From: Ipomoea triloba
Taxonomy: Eukaryota > Streptophyta > Magnoliopsida > Solanales > Convolvulaceae
Length of the DNA: 64,000 nt
NCBI RefSeq assembly: GCF_003576645.1
Contig: NC_044925.1
Location: forward strand, 9,303,869 to 9,367,868
Direction of reading: 5' to 3'
The notes under the pieces are model-generated. The model saw only the letters and a program-made list of their open reading frames with translations. It made no database searches and was not told where the DNA came from. This document shows, piece by piece, positions 43,955-53,923 of the stretch. Within the stretch, counting starts at the first letter, position 1, and the number at the start of each line of letters is the position of its first letter. The position numbers and the translations under genes were made by a program.

Positions 43955-45755
43955 GCTACAATAATGGAAACCAACGGTCTCCTAATAAGTGCAACGGCTC
44001 CCTCCATAAGTGTCCGACTCTTCAATAATTGTTATGCGCTCTATCGTAAAGGTTCTTTGATGAGGCAGACCCTAAGAACTGTTACCTCTTCTTAAGTGAC
44101 GCCTATTGCATTAATGAGTTGTTACAGGGTCGGATCCAGTACGTTACCCAATTATCTTGTCACCAACCCCCCAACTCCAAGTTGAGAGCATAGCAGAGTC
44201 AACTAGGGAGTAATGATAGTGCAAATTTGTCACTTATCGAATATCATATGCTACAAGCGTAGAGAAGCGAGACGAATAAGTTTTTTTTTTTGAAACCCTA
44301 GCCATGGCCAAGGCATCGCTTCGGCCAAACGTGGCTAAGGCAGGCTCATGCAAACGTGGTCGAGCCCCTGGCTAAACGTGGCCGAGGCACAACCTCGACG
44401 AAATGTGGCCGGGGCCTGGCTCAACCCAGTTTTGGCCGAGGCGCGACCTCGGCCATAAGTGGCCGATAGGGCCTCGGCTGCTGCGATTATAGCTCGTTTC
44501 GGCCGGCCCTGACTCGATCAAAGGTCAGCTCTTTCGTAGGGTAGTGAGCGAGGTTAGGCTCCGTACTATCCTTTAGGGGATAGTGTTTTCGTAATCAAGC
44601 TTTAAGCTTGACCAAGAAAACATCCTTTCGTCAGGTAACTAGTGAGATCGGGTCCCGTGCCGGCCCTAACGGAATAGAGTGTAGTGTTTTCGTAACCATA
44701 CCTTAAGCTTGACCAAGAAAACAGTCTTCCATTAGGTAGCTAGCGAGATCGGATCCCGTGACGTCCTTAAGTGAATAGAGTTTAAGGTTTCATTTTTTTT
44801 TTGTTTTTTAACAAAATTGATCAAGGCAAACCATGACCAATAGTTACATTGATAATCGCGGAGTGTAACAAGAATAGAAATATTTTTTCTTTATTCAACA
44901 AAATTAATCAGGGCGGACCATGACCAATAGTTACATTGATAATTTTTGGGTCCTCTTGCTTATGGAGGTGGACGCACACTTATGGAGGTGGACGCGTGGA
45001 GACGAACACGCTTGTGGAAGCGGACGGACTTGTGGCGGACATGCGGAAGCATGGAGGCGAACACTCTTGTGGAGGCAGACGCACTGATGGAGGCGAACGC
45101 ATTTGTGGAGGCGGATTCATGGAGGCGGACACGCTACGTCCATGATTGTTGTTGAGTTAGGCACTTGGAGATCCATGTCATGGACAGGAGTCGCTTGGAG
45201 ATCCACGACATGGACGGGAGTGCAGCTTCCATCCACGATTGTTGTTGAGCTAGCTACAAAGATCCCCCTCGCAGTTGTGGTTACTATTGCAGCTCAAGTA
45301 ACGGGAACCATGGGAGCTGCTAGATTTGATCATGCCATTTCTAGTGATAAGTTAATTTTGGTAATGTGTGAAGTGTTGCCTGAGATTTGATATCGACTCT
45401 CAACGAAAGCACCAATGACAGCAAAAATGGTTACCGGATAATATTGATAAGTAATCATAGTCTGAGTACAATAGTTTGCGTTTAGGAAAACCAGAGAGCC
45501 CCCCTACTTGCTAATGGACTCGGCTTTTATACTGAAGAATAGTAATGGCTACAATAATGGACACCAACGGCCTCCTAATAAGTGCAACGACTCTCTTTAC
45601 AAATGATCTGCTCTTCAATAATTGTTGTGCGCTCCTTCGTAATGGTTCTTTGATGAGGCGGACCCTAAGAACCGTTAACTCTTCTTAAGCGACGCCTGCT
45701 GCTTTAATGAGTTGTTACCGGGTCGAATCCAGTACCTTGCCCAATTATCCTGTCA
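43955..45755 (-). mobile_element. Non-autonomous LTR retroelement (LARD/TRIM-like), antisense
   Basis: A 209-bp block is directly repeated (43955-44163 and 45547-45755). On the minus strand the 5' LTR spans about 45755-45416 (TGACAGGATAATTGGG... GCTGTCA) and includes TATAAAAGCC. It is followed by GGTGCTTTCGTTGAGAG, a sequence common just inside plant gypsy LTRs. The 3' LTR starts at 44162 (TGACAAGATAATTGGG) after a purine tract GGAGTTGGGGGGTTGG (44178-44163) and is truncated at 43955. The interior encodes no gag or pol. It consists of minisatellites, so this is a passenger element needing enzymes from elsewhere. Confidence 0.7.
44290..45140. repeat. Three successive minisatellite blocks inside the non-autonomous LTR element
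   Basis: Block 1 (44300-44520): degenerate AACGTGGCCGAGGC-type units. Block 2 (44560-44790): two or more units of about 110 bp with TAGTGTTTTCGTAA, AGCTTGACCAAGAAAACA and TAACTAGTGAGATCGG; the motif CATGACCAATAGTTACATTG recurs at 44832 and 44919. Block 3 (44960-45135): GGAGGCGGACGC-type units of about 12-24 bp. The glycine- and tryptophan-rich frames across block 3 are repeat translations. Confidence 0.75.
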
Positions 45756-45960
45756 TTATTCATATTAAATTTTTCTTGAATTAAATATAATATTATTTAA
45801 TATAACTTGTAACACATATATGTTATTATTTTTTGTATTTATTAATTGTTCATAAGTGAAATTAAATAAACTCAAATAACAAATGATACAAAATTTTTTT
45901 TGTTTTTTGTTTTTTTTTGTTTTTTATTTTTTTTTGTTTATTTTTTTTTGTTTTTTTTTT
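45756..45960. other. AT-rich flank leading into poly-T before the gap
   Basis: From about 45894 the sequence is T-runs with single G interruptions (TTTTTTTGTTTTTTG pattern). It ends at the assembly gap. Confidence 0.7.
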
Positions 45961-46590
45961 NNNNNNNNNNNNNNNNNNNNNNNNNNNNNNNNNNNNNNNN
46001 NNNNNNNNNNNNNNNNNNNNNNNNNNNNNNNNNNNNNNNNNNNNNNNNNNNNNNNNNNNNNNNNNNNNNNNNNNNNNNNNNNNNNNNNNNNNNNNNNNNN
46101 NNNNNNNNNNNNNNNNNNNNNNNNNNNNNNNNNNNNNNNNNNNNNNNNNNNNNNNNNNNNNNNNNNNNNNNNNNNNNNNNNNNNNNNNNNNNNNNNNNNN
46201 NNNNNNNNNNNNNNNNNNNNNNNNNNNNNNNNNNNNNNNNNNNNNNNNNNNNNNNNNNNNNNNNNNNNNNNNNNNNNNNNNNNNNNNNNNNNNNNNNNNN
46301 NNNNNNNNNNNNNNNNNNNNNNNNNNNNNNNNNNNNNNNNNNNNNNNNNNNNNNNNNNNNNNNNNNNNNNNNNNNNNNNNNNNNNNNNNNNNNNNNNNNN
46401 NNNNNNNNNNNNNNNNNNNNNNNNNNNNNNNNNNNNNNNNNNNNNNNNNNNNNNNNNNNNNNNNNNNNNNNNNNNNNNNNNNNNNNNNNNNNNNNNNNNN
46501 NNNNNNNNNNNNNNNNNNNNNNNNNNNNNNNNNNNNNNNNNNNNNNNNNNNNNNNNNNNNNNNNNNNNNNNNNNNNNNNNNNNNNNNNNN
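45961..46590. other. Assembly gap of 630 N flanked by homopolymer T
   Basis: A run of 630 undetermined bases. Both margins are poly-T (45894-45960 and 46591-46663, the latter with one A), so the break is most likely a homopolymer failure. The true gap length is unknown. Reading frames across it (X-containing, poly-Phe) are meaningless. Confidence 0.98.
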
Positions 46591-46611
46591 TTTTTTTTTT
46601 TTTTTTTTTTT

Positions 46612-46663
<52 letters not shown>

Positions 46664-46665
<2 letters not shown>

Positions 46666-48033
46666 ATAAGTAACATTACCTTTAATATGTCATTTTATAC
46701 AATGTTATATTTTAAGAAATTACAATAGTTTGTTAAACATTCATGGAGAGAATGAATATTAAATGAAGAGAGAAAAACTATTTTATCCTTAAAATAGTAG
46801 CAATTCACAATGTATAAATTTGATCATTTAATTATATAATGTAGTAAATGCTAAATACCATCTTACTTGATTGTTAAAGTGATTAGGTTGATCTCTCTAA
46901 TCACAATAGTCATTAGTTTTATCTTAAATTTGATGCATGTTCTAATTCTATGCGTTACGCCTACTATCATTTTTTATACAAGCTAATAAGAACAAAAATA
47001 TGAACACTAGAATTAAAATAGTTACTGTTTTTCTTTTGAGTGACGAGAGAAACTCATAGTTACTTTATGAGACCTAATAATGACATTTGTAATACAATAT
47101 AATTTAATTTTTAAATCATTACTATTTAAAATGTTAAAATTGCTTTTTACCCATTGATGAATTAAAAAATAGAATGATTCAAACTTTAGGGTTTCTTTAG
47201 TAATTGAAGAATTCTTCAATTCTCTAAAAAAAATGGAGTTTCTAGTTTAAAATAACCTACTCCGTATTATATTTCTAAAATAGAAAGTAGAAAATAAAAA
47301 TGGTTGTTTTTCAACTTAGAATTGATGAGAAAAGATTTTGTTTAAATATTTTCAAATAAAATCACAATCATCATTTCGTATGAACTTTCACCTTATATAC
47401 ACTCGCGCCGTCCCATTTTATATGTCTAGTTTGATTAATGAGACTTGACTGAAATTGTTTACAATTCAATATAATATTAAGTTTAGTATTAATATATAAA
47501 ATTTATATATTTAAAAACTACATTAAAATTATTTCTAAAAAATAAAAAAAATTATAAGAAAATACTAAAAAAAATAAGTAAAGAATAAATAATTGGTTTG
47601 ACCAACAAATATTAAACAAGACAAGTAAAATAAGACATATGTAGTGTATATTATTTATTTTATTTTATTATTTTTATTTTATTGTGTATTGTTTATAGCC
47701 TATAAATTTACTTATCACCACTTGTCACCTCCACCATTACCAATAATATTGCTATTATTGATTATTTACCATAATCACTACCTACTTATAAAACTCAACA
47801 CCACCAACCTATACCCTACCACCACATATTTATATACCCACTCTTATCTAACCACACCCTACCACCATATCTATCATTCACAACGACTTATTACGTATTA
47901 TCATTGCTTACATTTACTCACTACTATTATTTGTATATTATATAAAACTCCTACCTATCTACGCCATCACAACTTACATATCTACTTACTATCATCCTCA
48001 CTAATTACCACATACATGTTTTGATATTTTTAG
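46664..48033. other. AT-rich intergenic stretch, nothing recognised
   Basis: No protein similarity, RNA gene or paired repeat was found. A frame at 47644-48024 is rich in Tyr, His and Thr because of CACCA/TACCAC tracts and shows no domain. Confidence 0.6.
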
Positions 48034-48280
48034 AGTTAATTCCAAATTTAGTATTTCATAATTCTGTTTTCTACTTAAAAATTGACTAGATTTGATATTT
48101 GACTTTTGAAAACTTGTTTTAGTCATTCAAAGATTAAATTTTGTAACAAACTTGATACTAGCCGACCTCAAACTAAAAGTGACAGCGGTTAAAAATCAAA
48201 TACTAAATTTAATCAATTTTAAAGTCGAGAATTACGAGTGAAAAAACATAATATATGAGGAATTAAAAGTTGAATTAACT
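48034..48280. mobile_element. Probable MITE with degenerate inverted halves
   Basis: The left half AGTTAATTCCAAATTTAGTA, TTTCATAATTCTGTTTT pairs with the inverted right half AGTTAATTCAACTTTTAATT, CCTCATATATTATGTTTTTT. The next segments also pair (TAAAAATTGACTAGATTTGA against TAAAATTGATTAAATTTAGT). Target duplication not found. Confidence 0.55.
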
Positions 48281-49563
48281 AGTATATTTATATGATCTTA
48301 AATAATATTGTAATATTTTATTAAGTAATAAAAAAACAGTTACTCAATATATGTAAATGTAAATAACTTTATATATAACAAGAAATAAGAACTTGAAAAT
48401 CTTAGAAAAAATAAATAATAGAAAACATTCTATTATATAAATATACAATTAATTTCGAAGTCTTTAAGTATTATTTTACAATACTATAGCATTTCCATTT
48501 GTATGCATTTCAATTTGAATTTGGGTACATGTCCTTTTAGCAATGGTGGAAATGGCAAAGTACTTGATCTTTTTTCCTTTACAAATATACATACATGTAA
48601 ACTATATGCTGCATCCATTATATTATTTCCCTTTACCAATTAGCCTCTCTGATCTTAGTGATCTCAATGGCAGGTAGACTAACTTTGGACAAAATTTTAT
48701 AAAATAGAATAATTTTATACTCTCTCTCTCTTTCCATAGCAGCAGCTGTCATTTTCTTTTCATTATCTTCTCATCCTTTATCACTTACATCATCTTTATG
48801 TATCTCTCAATTATCAAATCATGATCACTACCTACACCCTCCAAATATGTAATGCCAAATAAAGTTTTCAAATGCTTATCATTTAATATGTTTAAACAAT
48901 GAAATAATGTAACTTTCATCATGACACGTTGGATTAGTTTTAACCATATAGATGATAAATTATGGCTGTAGATTTCCCTTTCTTCTCTTTGCTCAATTAT
49001 ATTGTAATTTATCATTCTTCCCATCTCTTTTTGATATTTTTGTTAATTATATATTTTTAAAAACACTTTTAACACAAATCCAATGAACAATCCTCATATA
49101 AAAATAAAATTAAAATTAGCACACCCATACCATCAAAATTGAATATTACATTAGGTATGATAGAGTTAGCAGACCCTACTGACCAAGTAATTTTTTTATT
49201 AATAATAAAAAAGAATAAAACATACAAGTAGATGAAAGAGGTATAGTAGAATAAATTCTTCGATGCACGTGTCTATAAAAAATAAATATTAAAAAATGAA
49301 AAGTGAAAAACTCCTCAGCTATGAGAAGTAAATAGTTAAATAAAAAAAAAACACAATGGTCAACGACGTCTAAAATTAAACTACTGATCCTAAACAAAGC
49401 AATTTTAATTGATTTTCTCTGCCAATTGTTGTGTAACAGTGTCACTCATGACTGCAATCTGCAACTTAGCAGTCAAAGGGAAAATGATCAAGAATTGTGG
49501 GCTTGGAGAAGCTATACATACATACACACGTACTGGTACATAAATACATACATACATACACGA

Positions 49564-49592
<29 letters not shown>
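48281..49592. other. AT-rich intergenic stretch, nothing recognised
   Basis: Contains a short (TC)n run at 48720-48732, a TACA repeat at 49516-49560 and a (TA)n tract at 49565-49590. No gene could be supported on either strand. Confidence 0.55.
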
Positions 49593-49594
<2 letters not shown>

Positions 49595-50109
49595 TCATTT
49601 CCATTTTTGGTCTTACTGTTATTGAAGCATTGTTAATTTTAGTCCACTTCATTAATTTTTGCCACAATGCGGCCAATCTTATTTAGTCCTTGTCACTTTT
49701 AGTCCACCGTTAAAATTTTCGTTAAATGACCATCCAAAACAGGGGTATTTTTCGTCTTTTCATGCTTTGGTCATATCCTTGACCCTTTGCAGTAGTTTTT
49801 CCTTACACATTTTCATCTAATGAAGAGGTCCAACGAAAGCCATGTGAGCCGCATTACAAACCCATGGCTTTCGCCGGACCTCTTCATTGGATGAAAATGT
49901 ATAAGGAAAACCACTGCAAAGGGTGAAGGAGATAATCAAAACATGAAAAGATCAAAATACCCTGTTTTGGACGGTTATTCGACAAAAAATTTAACAATGG
50001 ACTAAAAGTGGTAAGGACTAAATAAGACTGGCCGCAATGTGACAAAAATTAATGAAGTGAACTAAAATTGGCAATGCCCCAATAATAGTAAGACCAAAAA
50101 TGGAAATGG

Positions 50110-50111
<2 letters not shown>
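49593..50111. mobile_element. Foldback element: 250-bp inverted arms, 18-bp loop, inside (TA)n
   Basis: The left arm 49593-49844 and right arm 49863-50111 are complementary along nearly their whole length (AGTCATTTCCATTTTTGGTC at the left edge, inverted AGCCATTTCCATTTTTGGTC at the right). An 18-base loop lies between. Both edges meet long (TA)n tracts. RNA from either strand would form a near-perfect 250-bp hairpin. No protein is encoded. Confidence 0.9.
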
Positions 50112-50172
<61 letters not shown>

Positions 50173-50738
50173 TATTTATTTATAGCTTTGGAAGAAAAAG
50201 TCCAGATTGGGGGCTATAAAGGTTTGTTCAACAAAGCTATAATTTGTGTCATCCTATTCCTGGGTGGGTATGCCATTTCAACATTCAACCAACGGACCAA
50301 CATAATCGCATCAACCTCACACGCCAACCAATGCAACGTGCTTAGTGCGTGCATATATGCACAATGCTAGTAGCTCGTGCGATACCAAAATTATGATTCT
50401 AGTGTTTTTTTTTTCTTTTTAAAATTCACATAAATATGTTATAAGTTGCAACTCTAGTAATACACACTATTATCTCACATGGACATTCAAAAAATACATT
50501 GAATTTGATCAATAGCTAAGTGATTTTTTAAAAATATGTACCGAAAAATTTTGTAACTATAGAGTTTTCTTTAATTCATTTGGTATTTTTCCCTTTTCAA
50601 TATTGATACATAATAACTCATGAAATAAAATGAGCAAAACTTATAACATGACAATTGTGTCAGCCAATTAAAGCATAAATAAATTATATATGACGGGAAA
50701 TATGTTACCGTAGTATATTAGGAAAGAAGTAATTGTAC
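50112..50738. repeat. (TA)n microsatellite and unassigned spacer
   Basis: An almost pure (TA)n tract runs from about 50113 to 50168. The remainder to 50738 is AT-rich without recognisable features. Confidence 0.8.
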
Positions 50739-52118
50739 TGTTAAGAGTATTAGTACAAAATTTTAGAGTGCGTCCCTATCTATCATAGGGTCCACTATTT
50801 ATATTACATGTGCAACGGTCTTTGCTTAGTGTACCGGACGCTTAGTAGTGGCTATTAGGACTCTATGTATTTGAGTCAGATTGTGACTACTTACCCTAGT
50901 CTCACTATCCTAGTCTCCCTATGATTCCTCTTGTATATATATCACTATATCTGTACTCTTATCATTAAATTCAATTAATACAAACTATACAGTTCTCATC
51001 TGGTATCAGCTAGCTAGGGTTTCTTTCTGATGGCCGACGGATCTATCAATTCCTCTGAACGGACCATCTCTAATGTTGCTGTTTCTTCGGTCTCTTCGAT
51101 CGTGAGTTCATTATCTATTGCACATCACTTTATTAGCATAAAGTTGACATATAAAAATTATTTATTCTGGTGTGCACAAGTTGTTCCCTTTCTTCGTGGA
51201 CACGATTTGATGGGTTTTGTTGATGGCTCCAACACATGTCCCTCCGCCTTTATCACTGCTACCGTTGAGGGTGCCCTGGCGATACCTAACCCTGACCATG
51301 CGACTTTGGTGCGTCAAGACCAAGCGGTTCTCTCAATGTTAATTTCGTTGCTCTCCGATGAAGTAATGGCGCTTGCACTTGGTTGTGGCACAAGCAAAGT
51401 TGTATGGGAGGCGATCAAACAATCCCTCACGTCTTCCTTACATTCTCGTGCTCTCAATCTGCTAGGCGAACTGCAAGGGCTGCGACAAGGCGATTCGTCG
51501 GTAGCAGACTACATCAGCCATGCGAGAATCATTGTTGAAGGCTTGGTATTGTTTGTCGGCCGGTAAGTCTTAAAGAACAAAATTTGTATGTCTTCAGGGG
51601 TTTACGGCCAAAGTTTAGAGTAGTGACGACGTCGCTTAAAGTTCGTGGAGTCCAGTCACCTTGCAAGAGCTTGCCGACCTTCTCGGTGTGGAGGGATTCA
51701 ACGTAGGCGGTGAGTACGGGGCCCCCTCACCGACTGTCTTCACAATGCAGAGAGGAAGCTCCAGTTGCGGCTATGGGCAGATGCGTGGTGGACGTTCCTC
51801 TAGGCAATGGCAGCAGTTCAGTACTGGCGCCTTTCCTAGTGGTCCAAATCAACAGCAACTAGGCTGAAGGTATTTTACTGGTCAGAATCGTGATGACAGT
51901 ATCGGACGAAACTGAGGGGCAGGTCGAAGCAATCACGGTCGTGGTAATAGAAGAGGTAATCGATGCCTTAAATGCCTAATTTGTGGCACTTTAGGTCACA
52001 CTGCTCTTAATTGTTATCAATACACGAGGGAACATCCACATGCCAATATAACTTATCATGATTTTTCTTCAGAGACTGGTTAGAATATGATGAGTATAAT
52101 GATGAGTGTAAAAGAGGG
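50739..52118 (+). mobile_element. Truncated Ty1/copia element: 5' LTR, PBS and gag
   Basis: The LTR 50739-50998 starts TGTTAAGAGTATTAG and ends AGTTCTCA. A PBS TGGTATCAGCTAGC follows at 51001. Gag begins at 51030. No protease, integrase or RT follows; at about 52119 the sequence changes abruptly to the LTR of the antisense Athila element, which either truncated this copy or inserted into it. Confidence 0.82.
51030..52082 (+). pseudogene. Copia gag with CCHC knuckle, broken
   Basis: The first frame (178 codons, ATG 51030) has the copia gag core: LTYKNYLFWCAQVVPFLRGH, DLMGFVDGSNTCPS, VRQDQAVLSMLISLLSDEV, VWEAIKQSLTSSLHSRALNL and LQGLRQGDSSVADYISHARI. It stops at 51564-51566. Later pieces in other frames include a Gly/Ser/Gln-rich linker (51661-51867) and the zinc knuckle CLICGTLGHTALNC near 51972-52014. 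At least three breaks separate the parts. The protein would coat element RNA if intact. Confidence 0.85.
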
Positions 52119-53914
52119 TGTAAATTGTCGTTCCGCTGAGGATTGGGGTTATGACACGTAATTGTATGAATTAAAAGTACTAGACACTAGAGTACGTGAA
52201 TCAACTAGAATCCAAGCAACTAAAACTGAATGATGAAAATTAAAAGACAGCAATTGATTAAGGAGTTAACTAGATGATAATGGAATGGGCCAGATTAGGG
52301 GAGTTGTAATCTTGATGTTTTAACAATCTCAGAATTAGGGAAAGAATAGTTAACCTAGGGATTTATGGGCAATGCACATAAGAATTCAATTCAGCTACTT
52401 TCGTAATCAATAAACAGAATTAGGCTACAATTGCCCCACTGTCGTGATGCATCAATCATAACCTTAAGCACTTAAGCATTGTAAGCCCCCAAAATTACCC
52501 CTATTCTCATAGTAGGAAAATTAGGTTAAAATTGGTAAGGCTCGAGGTCTCCATCCAACTTTCGTTGTAATGAATCTCTCTCCTAGACTAGCAATTAATT
52601 GTGGCCATCAATCAATAATAAGTAGAAAGAAATCCCCAAATCAACATAAACCCTATGTAAAAGATTCAATCCCTTTATGCAATAATCACAAATTGAACAT
52701 CAAGATTAACAATGGACCCCTAATCCAAACCCATAAGCGAATTACTCACGCATGATTGAAGTAAACACAGCAAAACAAGAATTAAAGATTGAAAACATAG
52801 CTGCAAGATTAATGAATAAAAGGGAAAACTTTACTAACAATTCTTGAGAGTAATTCCAATCCAAACGATGATTCCAAGCTTGAAACCGAATTCAATGATG
52901 TAAATCTGCTGTATTCTATGCTATGGAAAACTCTAAAGAAGGGAAAAATTGCACTAAACTAAACTAGGGCTCGGAATACCCAAAATACAGGAAAAAGCGC
53001 GCAATAAATACTGGACAGCAGCCGGGTCACGGCCACCATCACGGCCGGGATCGGGGCCGTGATGTGGCGTGGCGAGCTGCTGTCTGCGGTGGGGATCACG
53101 GCCGTGAGGCTGGCCGTGATGCAGCCCCCCTGGTCATCTTCTGTCTCCTTTCGTGCTCTGTTGCTCCTTTCCGTCCCGGGGTAGATTCCTTATGTCTCGA
53201 AAACTAGTCCGAGATGACTGAAAATCCTTCCTTTGCTTCTCATTTGTGAATAAACTAAGACTGATCAAATGTAACACACAAACGAGCCTTAAATGTATCA
53301 AAGTAAAGGAAATAAGCAACAAAACTCCTGAATCGTGGGGAAAATAAATGTATAAAATCATGGCTTGGGTCACGGCGGGATGCGGCCCGTGACCTAGAGC
53401 TCTCTTTTACCCATTCGGTATTGGAAATTTTGGACAACCCTCACGGCCTGGGTCACGGCCGGGATGTGGCCCGTGACCCAGAGCCTTCTTTTAGCCTGTA
53501 CGACTGGAATTTCTAGGCGGATGTCTCGGCCTGGGTCACGGCCGGGATGTGGCCCGTGACCCAGAGCCCTACTTTGCTCTGTTCTGATGGAAAACGACGC
53601 CAAGGCGTCACGGCCGTGAGCCTGGCCGTGATCCAGGCTTCTCTTTGCACACTTCTGTTCTTTTTGCGCCCAAGTTCGGTTTCACCTGCAAGTTAGTCCA
53701 AAATATTCCCTAAAGCTCTTCTACACTGTTTCACAGCCTAACCTCTTCAATTCTAACTATTCCCCACTCTTTCAAAAGTAAAACAGTGCAAATCTCTCAC
53801 CAAAATAACCCAAGGAACACCCCGTAAACAAAGAAGAATTCCTAACTCTACTCCGAATTAAAAATAAAAAAAGAAAAGTGCAGAAAAATAAAGTGCGAAA
53901 AGTAAAGGATAACA
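52119..53914 (-). repeat. 3' LTR of the Athila-type element
   Basis: On + the block starts TGTAAATTGTCG and ends AAAGGATAACA (TG...CA form), and the purine-rich TGGGAGGCACCCCA abuts it on the minus strand, fitting a PPT. Length is about 1.8 kb. The plus-coordinate left edge adjoins the Copia gag fragment. The matching 5' LTR would lie beyond the window, so boundaries are inferred from end motifs and the PPT. It includes a GC-rich hairpin minisatellite at 53025-53640. Confidence 0.65.
53025..53640. repeat. GC-rich hairpin minisatellite inside the Athila LTR
   Basis: About five units with an 80-90-bp period. Each contains the near-palindrome TGGGTCACGGCCGGGATGTG, GCCCGTGACCCAGAG (clear at about 53366, 53448 and 53533, with divergent versions at 53033-53125 and 53606-53635). 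The units alternate with about 45 bp of non-palindromic sequence. This is the only strongly GC-rich portion of the LTR. Confidence 0.8.
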
Positions 53915-53923
53915 TGGGGTGCC

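Noticed and set aside
44936..45390. Gly/Trp/Thr-rich overlapping frames
   Set aside because: They translate the GGAGGCGGACGC minisatellite in three frames; not a gene.
45883..46728. Long frames of 250-281 codons
   Set aside because: They consist of undetermined bases and poly-Phe from poly-T around the assembly gap.
47644..48024. 126-codon frame rich in Tyr, Leu, His and Thr
   Set aside because: Low-complexity composition from TAC/CAC tracts, no domain, no context; not supported as a gene.
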